A stretch of 6,027 nt of DNA from an uncultured Gammaproteobacteria bacterium (GTDB lineage Bacteria > Pseudomonadota > Gammaproteobacteria > Pseudomonadales > Azotimanducaceae_A): assembly GCA_913049565.1 (NCBI GenBank), contig CAJWZG010000171.1, positions 1 to 6,027 on the forward strand. The letters run 5' to 3'. Position 1 is the stretch's first letter; the number at the start of each line of letters is the position of its first letter. Positions 1 through 5,611 of the stretch are shown here, one piece after another. The notes under the pieces were generated by a model that saw only the letters and a list, made by a program, of their open reading frames with translations, was not told the origin of the DNA and did not search any database. The position numbers and the translations under genes are program-made.

Positions 1-462
1 TGCCTAAACGCCTCATGTTTAGCGCCTTTTCTCCATGCTGCAAAAGTTATTACCACGCTCGAACCTTTGCTGACGTCCACAAAAAGCGGAGATGTTATTT
101 TCCAAATCGAGCGCATCCCGACTTCCGACCCGGAAGTCTACTTGTCCAATGTAACTTGTGCTCTAGGGGTATTCGGTCAGGAGATTCGCTACGAGGTAGC
201 TTCAGGCTCTGTGTTTGGACACCCCAAAAAAATGTTATTTGTTCGAACCTATAAGACAGACGACGAGGGATTTATGCGGCCATGGCAAAATGACGACCAC
301 CGCTGGCACCCCTTTACCGCGGGCGACCCGGACAGTCGCCGGCAGAGCATCGAATTGCCGGATCAAAATTGCCATAAAGCGACGCATGTCGAAACTTCGA
401 TTGTGCGCGGTGAACGGGTAGTCCCTGCTACCGTCCGATGTGTCGCGGCAGCCTGTCGCTAG
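1..462 (+). CDS. Unrecognised protein, C-terminal part (5' end outside window)
   Basis: I do not recognise this protein. The frame is open from the first base of the window to the TAG at 460-462, giving 153 visible residues, so the gene very probably starts to the left. A TTG at 67 could be an internal start, but no convincing ribosome binding site precedes it and the frame is open upstream. The visible protein has no membrane segment. It contains a stretch of alternating hydrophobic and polar residues suggesting beta structure (around residues 32-80), then a Trp/Asp/His-rich part (MRPWQNDDHRWHPF) and a Cys-containing tail ending CVAAACR. Six cysteines in 153 residues would fit an exported, disulfide-bonded domain, but no signal peptide can be seen because the N-terminus is missing. 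An open frame this long is unlikely by chance (estimated under 0.1% for one frame). An overlapping minus-strand frame (235-510) shows no better protein character. Function unknown. Confidence 0.5.
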   Translation, partial: CLNASCLAPFLHAAKVITTLEPLLTSTKSGDVIFQIERIPTSDPEVYLSNVTCALGVFGQEIRYEVASGSVFGHPKKMLFVRTYKTDDEGFMRPWQNDDHRWHPFTAGDPDSRRQSIELPDQNCHKATHVETSIVRGERVVPATVRCVAAACR

Positions 463-641
463 CCACCCGGTGCATTGCCAATTCCAGCAGCTGCGCTTCC
501 CAAATGGCAAAAGCCGCAGAAGTTAAAATTGCTATAAAGATCACGTTTTGGGTTGAAGGTCATTTTTCAGCGAAAAAAATTACAATTGACTCGCCAATAG
601 GCTAACTTTGGTCTAATCGGGCCCTAGTCGTTGCTTTGATC
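463..641. other. Intergenic gap ahead of the DUF2946 gene
   Basis: This 179-base gap separates the left partial ORF from the DUF2946 gene. Its second half (about 520-600) is clearly more AT-rich than the flanking coding DNA, including an A-run at 573-579, as expected of a promoter or leader region. I see no coding frame, tRNA or strong terminator in it. A weak 6-bp inverted repeat (TTGCCA 475-480 / TGGCAA 505-510) has a 24-base loop and no T-tract, so I do not call it a terminator. Any regulatory site for the downstream copper-linked pair would be expected here, but I found no recognisable CueR- or CopR-type dyad. Confidence 0.5.
530..538 (+). promoter_or_regulatory. Possible extended -10 promoter
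   Basis: TGCTATAAA at 530-538 fits the extended -10 form TGnTATAAT, with five of six hexamer bases matching. There is no good -35 hexamer at the usual distance, which extended -10 promoters tolerate. Transcription would begin near 545 and leave a leader of roughly 95 bases before the DUF2946 ATG at 642. A second candidate pair, TTGACT (586-591) with TCTAAT (612-617), has a 20-base spacer, which is too long for a normal sigma70 promoter. This is a motif match only. Confidence 0.3.
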
Positions 642-1061
642 ATGCCCACTTTCGCCGGATTCATTACAGCTGGTCGTTCGCTCTCGGTCGCGGCTTGGCT
701 CTTTGGGGCTATAATCCTCGGATCGGGGAATGCTTATTTCGACGCAAGCGTTGGCGTCAGCCACGTGCAAATGCATGCTAGCCCAGTTGCAACGGCATCG
801 GACTTGGAACGTTGCCACGAAGAAGCGCTCAACGGCCTAGCTGAGCCCTTACCAGCCCACTGCTTGTTTTGCCTTGATGGCTTGGCATCCGCTGACCCCG
901 AGCTTCCTGATCTGCTGCTTTATTCTTGGGTTGCCTTTCAGCGACAAATGCCAGATCAATGGGCGGGAAATATAACACTCAGTCATCAGCAGCTACCGCA
1001 ATCACGCGGACCCCCGGCGTTCTCTCCTGCGCCAAAATATCTGAAACAGCCAAGCGCCTAG
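642..1061 (+). CDS. DUF2946 family protein, possible copper-sensing upstream ORF
   Basis: This 139-residue protein fits the DUF2946 family in length and motif order. It has an N-terminal hydrophobic segment (about residues 14-31, following R12) that should act as a signal peptide or anchor, a central HCxxC motif (H73, C74, C77) and a C-terminal RGPPA (122-126) thirteen residues before the end. Other possible metal ligands are H41, M44, H45, C58 and H59. The ATG at 642 is chosen over the TTG at 636; neither has a good Shine-Dalgarno, so initiation may be weak. Family knowledge: the Bordetella pertussis DUF2946 protein CruR acts as an upstream ORF whose nascent chain senses copper through its CxxC motif and controls expression of the next genes. 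Here the next gene, 69 bases downstream, encodes a Met-rich outer-membrane protein, consistent with a copper link. Whether this copy regulates or is simply a periplasmic copper-binding protein cannot be settled from sequence. Family assignment rests on motifs, not a profile search. Confidence 0.75.
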   Translation: MPTFAGFITAGRSLSVAAWLFGAIILGSGNAYFDASVGVSHVQMHASPVATASDLERCHEEALNGLAEPLPAHCLFCLDGLASADPELPDLLLYSWVAFQRQMPDQWAGNITLSHQQLPQSRGPPAFSPAPKYLKQPSA

Positions 1062-1120
1062 CCGACAATTTTAGTCGCTCAGCGGCCGGTGCTTTTAGCT
1101 TACCCCTGAACACAAAATTT

Positions 1121-1124
1121 GGAG
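1121..1124 (+). promoter_or_regulatory. Shine-Dalgarno that fixes the start of the Met-rich barrel gene
   Basis: GGAG lies six bases before the ATG at 1131. It falls inside the longer frame that begins with TTG at 1119, so that upstream TTG is unlikely to be the start. Beginning at 1131 also gives a normal signal peptide. Confidence 0.75.
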
Positions 1125-1130
1125 AAACCA

Positions 1131-2207
1131 ATGGATTCGAAATCTAAGGCTGCGCGCCGTTGGGTGTTTTTTGCAGGGCTTATCGCCCTTAACGTTGCCC
1201 ACGCCAACCACCCCCGCGCTATCGATCACGGCCCTATCGGAGTCATGGGCGATCATTATCACGAAGCCGGAGAATGGATGGTCTCAGCCAGACTTATGCG
1301 TATGCATATGTCTGGGAATCAAATCGGCGAAAGTAAACTGGATGACTCTCAGGTCATCAGGCAGCCCAATGCACCAGGTCGCATGCCGGGAAAACTCAGC
1401 GTGGTACCCCAGGATATGGATATGGACATGCTAATGCTCGGTGCTATGTATGCACCGAGTGATCGCCTAACGCTCATGGCGATGCTAATGGCGTCTCGAA
1501 AAGACATGAAGCTAACAAGTTATGCACCCCCTAACATGATGATGAGCGGTGCCTTACGCCCAGAGATCGGCAGTTTTTCAACCGCCAGTAACGATCTTGA
1601 GGCCGTCAGCTTGAGCGGTTTGATCAGACTACCTGAATCGGCCATGCACCGGACACACCTCACCCTAGGGATTCAGCAGTCTGTCGCAAAGCCAGATGCC
1701 TCAGATACGGCGCTCACGCCCATGGGTATGGAGATGACCATACGACTGCCCTATAGCATGCAAATCGGCGACGAAAGCTCGCGCCTGAATTCCGCGCTAA
1801 CCCATGTCTATAGTCACAATGATTGGGCATTTGGCGGCCAAATCAGCGCGAATTTCAAACTCCGCAGTAAGGATTGGCACCTGGGTGATATACGTCAGCT
1901 CACGTTTTGGGGTCAACGCAGTCTCAGTGACCGTTTGTCCTTATCTGGCCGTGTTGCTTATCAGCGCGTCGGGGGCCTTACGGGCATTGACGCGAACATC
2001 GTGGCCCCGGTACAAACCGCTATTAGCTCGAACTATGGAGGAAGTCACTGGCGTGCGGGTATAGGGGCCAATATGGTTGCTCCGCTGCTACCCGGTACAC
2101 CCGAGCGACTGGGTATTGAATTAGAAATTCCCTTTAAAACCGATGTGCGCGGTGTCCAAATGACTCCTAGATGGCGCTTAGCCTTGGGTATTCAGAAGTC
2201 TTTTTAG
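1131..2207 (+). CDS. Methionine-rich outer-membrane barrel protein (transporter-like, copper-associated)
   Basis: This 358-residue precursor has a clear Sec signal peptide: a basic start (K4, K6, R9, R10), a hydrophobic core (W11-V22) and a probable AHA cleavage at residue 25. The mature protein opens with a His-rich stretch (H27, H33, H42, H44 in NHPRAIDHGPIGVMGDHYH). Residues 39-138 then hold 18 methionines, including MRMHM (56-60), MDMDMLM (96-102) and MMM (136-138). The rest shows alternating beta-strand patterns and the chain ends in KSF; a terminal Phe is typical of outer-membrane barrels. It resembles the Met-rich 'transporter' proteins found in aquatic Gammaproteobacteria beside copper genes, often loosely annotated as MetA-pathway-of-phenol-degradation transporters. 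The Met/His clusters suggest Cu(I)/Cu(II) binding; transport direction and substrate are unknown. It follows the DUF2946 gene and is probably co-transcribed with it. The gene is intact and ends just before a hairpin at 2224-2260. Confidence 0.72.
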   Translation: MDSKSKAARRWVFFAGLIALNVAHANHPRAIDHGPIGVMGDHYHEAGEWMVSARLMRMHMSGNQIGESKLDDSQVIRQPNAPGRMPGKLSVVPQDMDMDMLMLGAMYAPSDRLTLMAMLMASRKDMKLTSYAPPNMMMSGALRPEIGSFSTASNDLEAVSLSGLIRLPESAMHRTHLTLGIQQSVAKPDASDTALTPMGMEMTIRLPYSMQIGDESSRLNSALTHVYSHNDWAFGGQISANFKLRSKDWHLGDIRQLTFWGQRSLSDRLSLSGRVAYQRVGGLTGIDANIVAPVQTAISSNYGGSHWRAGIGANMVAPLLPGTPERLGIELEIPFKTDVRGVQMTPRWRLALGIQKSF

Positions 2208-2223
2208 CGGACTGTTGCCTAAA

Positions 2224-2260
2224 CGTGGCGCCTTGATGAGCATCCGCTCATGGCGCCACG
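2224..2260. terminator. Interrupted hairpin between convergent genes, probable bidirectional terminator
   Basis: A perfect 9-bp outer stem (CGTGGCGCC 2224-2232 / GGCGCCACG 2252-2260) encloses a 6-bp inner stem (ATGAGC 2236-2241 / GCTCAT 2246-2251) with an ATCC loop and a three-base bulge (TTG, 2233-2235) on one side. It sits exactly between the convergent stop codons at 2207 (+) and 2267 (-). Neither side has a proper T-tract: the plus side runs into AACGGG and the minus side into only TTT. It may therefore terminate weakly or act mainly as a 3'-end stabiliser. Confidence 0.6.
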
Positions 2261-2266
2261 AACGGG

Positions 2267-3835
2267 CTACCGGCTTCTGAATTGAAGCAAGCTTTCCGGA
2301 GCTCCCCCGGCACTGCCCAACAAATGTTGCAGGTACTCCTCGTAGGTGTCCATCCACATGCCCTGCGAGCGCTCGCGGCCTGCCTGAACATCACTCTTTG
2401 TGGTTTTCATGTACCAATTGTTGCAACGCATCCAAACTTTGCCGTCCGCTGTATCATTACATCGGGCTGTCCACGCATCGACCGCCTCTTGCCTCGGTTC
2501 CACCGCATGCTCGCCGCTGTCCCGCATGCGGGCCACCAGCGACGCGATGTACTTTCCTTGCTCCTCACAGAGCAATGTCACATTAGTCACCGGATTCAGA
2601 CTCTGTGGGCCAATCATCATGTAAAAATTAGGAAGGTTTGCGACATGGATCCCCCACAAAGACTGGGGACGGGTCATTTGCCAGTTATTGGCTTCGTTGG
2701 CGCCATATTGATCTGCCAGCGTGACGCCATTGCGCCCTCTAACGGGAAAAGGTATGTGGTTGCTGTCAAAGCCGGTGGCGTAAATCAACACATCGACGTC
2801 ATGACGGTCGCCACTCGCCATCTGCACTCCGGTTTCGGTTACGCCAACAACCCCATCTGGGTCATTTACGAGGTTCACATTGGGTTTGTTGTACGTCGCG
2901 TAGTAGTCGTCGATAAACAGTACGCGCTTACAGAAAAACGGGTAATCGGGAGTCAGCGTTTTCGCTAGTTCCGGGTCTTCCACTTCATGCGTGATGCGTT
3001 TCGCAATAGCCCCACAAATTTTGGCATTAGCCTCCTCGTCGTGGAGCATTTCAAAAGTAAACGGTACCTCGGTATTTCGCGGCGTACCGTTTTCCCAATC
3101 AACATGACGTAAGCTCTCACTGTAACCGCCCTTTTCAAACGCTTCGACAATTTCCGGAGACGTGGGTTCGTCATCGCGAGGTAATGCCCAGGTTGCAGAT
3201 CTCTGGAATACGGTAAGCGTTTCAACATCGTCAGCGATGCTGGTAATAACCTGCGCGGCGGACGCGCCCGTTCCAATTATTCCGACGTTTTTACCCTTAA
3301 GGTCAACGTCGTAGTCCCATTGAGCGGTATGAAATGAGTCGCCTTTGAAATGCTGCATACCAGCGACTTCTGGCATACGCGGAGTAGATAATGGGCCGTT
3401 TGCGCTGACGGTATGAGCAGCCGAGTACGTTGGTCCAGCTTCCCCTTTTAACATATCGAGCGTGTCGATTTGCCACTGACCTTTGCCGTCGTCATTGTAT
3501 TCTACGGCGGTGACCTTAGTGGAGAAACGTATGTGAGATTGCAAGCCGCAATACTCAACCAGCTGGTCGGTATAATCAGCGATTTCCTGCTGATTCACAT
3601 ATTTCTTTGAAGGAATAAATCCGATGCGGTCTAAAAAAGGCAAATACGCGTAAGACGGTACATCGCAGGCAGCACCGGGATAACCGCCAACACCACCGTT
3701 TTGCCAGACCCCGCCAAGTGACGCACCCATCTCTAAGATGCAAAAGTCCTCAATACCTAACTCTTTCAAAAAATAGCCGCACAGCAGCCCAGAAAATCCG
3801 CCACCAATAATCACTACTTCGTGGGTATTCGACAT
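2267..3835 (-). CDS. Type I Baeyer-Villiger monooxygenase-like FAD/NADPH flavoprotein
   Basis: This 522-residue enzyme should use FAD, NADPH and O2 to insert oxygen next to a carbonyl, giving an ester or lactone. It has an N-terminal FAD Rossmann motif GGGFSG (11-16) with E35 ending the second strand, the segment GGVW...YPGAACD (41-58), and the BVMO fingerprint FxGxxxHxxxWD matched exactly at F163-D174. The second, NADPH-binding Rossmann motif is GTGASA (188-193). K303-R304 align by context with the KR pair of phenylacetone monooxygenase (K336/R337), whose Arg stabilises the peroxyflavin, and D58 with its D66. An ATGFD motif (353-357) follows. Length is normal for the family. The ATG at 3835 is chosen because it puts GxGxxG ten residues in; the frame stays open to a TTG at 3982 but the added 49 residues look non-protein-like. 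A purine-rich GAGAG lies just upstream. The SDR gene precedes it on the same strand by 133 bases. Substrate is not predictable, and an N-hydroxylating or other class B activity is possible. Confidence 0.88.
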   Translation of the reverse strand: MSNTHEVVIIGGGFSGLLCGYFLKELGIEDFCILEMGASLGGVWQNGGVGGYPGAACDVPSYAYLPFLDRIGFIPSKKYVNQQEIADYTDQLVEYCGLQSHIRFSTKVTAVEYNDDGKGQWQIDTLDMLKGEAGPTYSAAHTVSANGPLSTPRMPEVAGMQHFKGDSFHTAQWDYDVDLKGKNVGIIGTGASAAQVITSIADDVETLTVFQRSATWALPRDDEPTSPEIVEAFEKGGYSESLRHVDWENGTPRNTEVPFTFEMLHDEEANAKICGAIAKRITHEVEDPELAKTLTPDYPFFCKRVLFIDDYYATYNKPNVNLVNDPDGVVGVTETGVQMASGDRHDVDVLIYATGFDSNHIPFPVRGRNGVTLADQYGANEANNWQMTRPQSLWGIHVANLPNFYMMIGPQSLNPVTNVTLLCEEQGKYIASLVARMRDSGEHAVEPRQEAVDAWTARCNDTADGKVWMRCNNWYMKTTKSDVQAGRERSQGMWMDTYEEYLQHLLGSAGGAPESLLQFRSR

Positions 3836-3968
3836 AGTCTCTCTACTCTTGGTTTTACCTATCCTTTTGGGAGTTAAACATTTCTCCGCCGCCTTCGGGC
3901 ACTCCGTGCGCGTCGAGCACTCTAGTATGCCATCAACTACAAGCCGAGGCCTTAACGAAAGCCGCGGG
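3836..3968 (-). other. Spacer between the SDR and BVMO genes
   Basis: These 133 bases separate the SDR stop from the BVMO start. The BVMO frame is open across the whole spacer up to a TTG at 3982 that overlaps the SDR end by 14 bases. I see no convincing -35/-10 pair and no terminator-grade hairpin on the minus strand, only a small GCC-TTCG-GGC stem-loop near 3890-3899. Co-transcription with the SDR is therefore plausible. Confidence 0.4.
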
Positions 3969-4802
3969 TCAACTCCCGTCAAGGAATGCTGATGGATCCA
4001 AAGCTTTGTCGCCGAACATCATGCTGGCGAGGGGGGCAACGTCAGGGCCTTGTCGCAGGTGATGGCCGCCATCAACCGGCAGGCTTACCCCGGTAATCCA
4101 GCTTGCAGCATCGCTGCATAAGTAATCGACAGCCCCGGCAATATCAGCAACCAATCCATGCCGGGCGATGGGCATCTTGCCAAGGTAATCTTGATACACC
4201 GCTTCTGTGCCGATGAGTCCGGAGGCAATTTCTGTTTCAACCAACCCTGGACATACGGAGTTCACCCGAATTCCGCAGTGACCAAGCTCATCCGCACAGT
4301 TGCGTACCAGCATGTCGATCGCTGCCTTGCTCATGCAGTAGGCGGCCATATGCGGATGAGTACGCAGTCCAGCAATGCTTGAAATTGCGCATAAGGCACC
4401 ACCGCCGTTTTCTGCCAGATATCGAGCCGCCTGTTTAAACACCAATAGTGTGCCTTTTGCGTTAATCCTCATGATCTCGTCATACTGATCACCGTCTTGG
4501 GCCGCTACGGGGGATAAGCCGCCAATACCCGCATTGGCGAGTACCTTTTTCAGTGGAGCCAAGGTGTTCATGGTCGCGAGTGCGGTGGCGACCCTAGTCT
4601 CGTCTGCCGTATCACCAATAAAGATCGTCACGTTCGCCTGCGGGTTGGCGGCTAGTATCGCCTCACGCCCGGCGATAAGCTTTGCTTCGGTACGCCCTAG
4701 CAAGCCAACCGAAGCGCCCTGTGCTGCAAATTTTTGGGCGCTGGCCAAACCAATGCCTGTGCCGCCGCCGGTTATCAAAGCAGAGTGTGTTATGTCTCCC
4801 AA
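3969..4802 (-). CDS. Classical short-chain dehydrogenase/reductase (SDR)
   Basis: This 277-residue protein is a complete classical SDR that interconverts an alcohol and a ketone with NAD(P)(H). It has the glycine-rich TGGGTGIG (11-18), D64 at the adenine-binding position, NAG (90-92), and the catalytic tetrad N114, S142 (in ISSIAG), Y155 and K159 (YCMSK). The PG motif at 185-186 is followed by VETE, and the C-terminal WITGVSLPVDGG segment is usual for the family. R37 after the second strand suggests NADP(H) preference, though this is inference. The start is TTG, supported by AAGGAG seven bases upstream and an in-frame TGA at 4818-4820 that rules out anything longer. About twenty residues past VDGG form a short extra tail. 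The BVMO gene follows on the same strand, so the likely role is oxidising an alcohol to the ketone used by the BVMO, or acting elsewhere in the same catabolic route. Substrate unknown. Confidence 0.9.
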   Translation of the reverse strand: MGDITHSALITGGGTGIGLASAQKFAAQGASVGLLGRTEAKLIAGREAILAANPQANVTIFIGDTADETRVATALATMNTLAPLKKVLANAGIGGLSPVAAQDGDQYDEIMRINAKGTLLVFKQAARYLAENGGGALCAISSIAGLRTHPHMAAYCMSKAAIDMLVRNCADELGHCGIRVNSVCPGLVETEIASGLIGTEAVYQDYLGKMPIARHGLVADIAGAVDYLCSDAASWITGVSLPVDGGHHLRQGPDVAPLASMMFGDKALDPSAFLDGS

Positions 4803-4809
4803 GCCTATT

Positions 4810-4815
4810 CTCCTT
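4810..4815 (-). promoter_or_regulatory. Strong Shine-Dalgarno ahead of the TTG start of the SDR gene
   Basis: The minus strand reads AAGGAG seven bases before the TTG at 4802-4800. It decides the start: the in-frame stop at 4818-4820 excludes a longer protein, and no ATG lies near the conserved N-terminal Rossmann motif. Confidence 0.8.
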
Positions 4816-4866
4816 AATCACTAGCGCTATTCGGGCAGGTACCGGAGTTTCAGCCAGTGCGAACCG

Positions 4867-5502
4867 TCAACAACTTCGGTAGTTTTTCTCCGCACATTGC
4901 AGAGCTTTGTCTTGAGCCAAAGTAACTTCGCTCTGCCCCATGTTAGCCGCCAGCCGGTCTCGTGCAATGGTAGCGGCCGCATAGCCACTGGCCGACGCTA
5001 AGTTGAACCACATATGGGCTTTCACTGGATCGCGGAAGGTTCCCATGCCGTCAGCGAGAGCCATCCCAAGAACGTGTTGAGCTGGCGCATAGCCAAGCTC
5101 GGCCGATAACCGGTAGAGTCGCAGTGACTCTTTAAAATTTTGCACAACTCCTGCGCCTTCGCGATACTTGCCGCCGAAATGAGCGAGCGCCCTTGGCGAG
5201 TTTTTCTCTAATGCTTGCTGATACCAACCGTTAGCGGCCGCTTCATCAGCCTCAGTACCAAGACCTTCCTCATATATCACACCGAGCTGATACAAGGCCT
5301 GAGGCTCTCCTTGCGCTGCTAGTTCTTCAAAAAGAGCCAATGCCCTCTCATAGTCCAACTGTTCGAGAGCTTCATTCGCTTGATCGATAGTCTCAGCCTG
5401 CAGTGCGGCAGACCAGCCAAGGCAGATTACTATGGAAATAACCAAACAATTGTAAGATCGGCTAATGCCTTGTTTCGCAGCGATGCCAGCAGGGTTAATC
5501 AT
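4867..5502 (-). CDS. Exported Sel1-repeat (TPR-like) protein
   Basis: This 211-residue protein has a signal peptide followed by tandem Sel1-like repeats, helical hairpins that usually act as protein-binding scaffolds. From the ATG at 5502 the N-region holds K10 and R15, a hydrophobic core spans about 18-34 (NCLVISIVICLGWSAAL), and cleavage after LQA (36) is likely; there is no lipobox, so it should be periplasmic. About four repeats follow, near residues 51-84, 87-120, 123-156 and 159-188, recognisable by the A-x-x-x-L-G-x-x-Y/A-x-x-G-x-G pattern (ALYQLGVIYEEGLG, AQHVLGMALADGMG). The last has the common KAHMWFNLA...RDRLA form. The tail carries C203 and C211, which could form a disulfide. The frame is open up to a TTG at 5634, but that would bury the signal peptide 44 residues in. 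The start at 5502 has only a weak GGAT upstream. It lies between the MBL hydrolase and the SDR on the same strand; partner and pathway are unknown. Confidence 0.85.
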   Translation of the reverse strand: MINPAGIAAKQGISRSYNCLVISIVICLGWSAALQAETIDQANEALEQLDYERALALFEELAAQGEPQALYQLGVIYEEGLGTEADEAAANGWYQQALEKNSPRALAHFGGKYREGAGVVQNFKESLRLYRLSAELGYAPAQHVLGMALADGMGTFRDPVKAHMWFNLASASGYAAATIARDRLAANMGQSEVTLAQDKALQCAEKNYRSC

Positions 5503-5611
5503 GGGGGCTATCCAACAAATTCCTGAGCTTTCGGCGTGCGACAGCCCGCCTGATAAGTAGTTAATCGGCATCGGCTCCGTGTTTCTGAAGCCTTCCCTCT
5601 GTTCACGACCG

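Noticed and set aside
235..510. Minus-strand frame of 91 codons opposite the left partial ORF.
   Set aside because: It has no recognisable motif or ribosome binding site, and the plus-strand frame is longer and open to the window edge. It is not fully excluded, because the plus-strand ORF is itself unrecognised.
586..617. TTGACT/TCTAAT as a sigma70 promoter for the DUF2946 gene.
   Set aside because: The 20-base spacer is outside the usual 16-19 range; the extended -10 at 530-538 is a somewhat better candidate.
2216..2225. Ten-base direct repeat TGCCTAAACG at 1-10 and 2216-2225.
   Set aside because: Repeats of ten bases are expected by chance several times in 6 kb, the flanks do not match, and nothing suggests a mobile-element boundary.
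2282..2968. Plus-strand open frame of 228 codons inside the BVMO gene.
   Set aside because: It lies entirely antisense to a gene with clear flavoprotein motifs and its translation shows no domain or signal; it is a shadow frame.
3836..3982. Longer BVMO start at the TTG at 3982, overlapping the SDR stop by 14 bases and suggesting translational coupling.
   Set aside because: It would add 49 residues of Arg/Pro/Cys-rich, non-family sequence before the Rossmann motif. The ATG at 3835 places GxGxxG ten residues from the N-terminus, as is normal.
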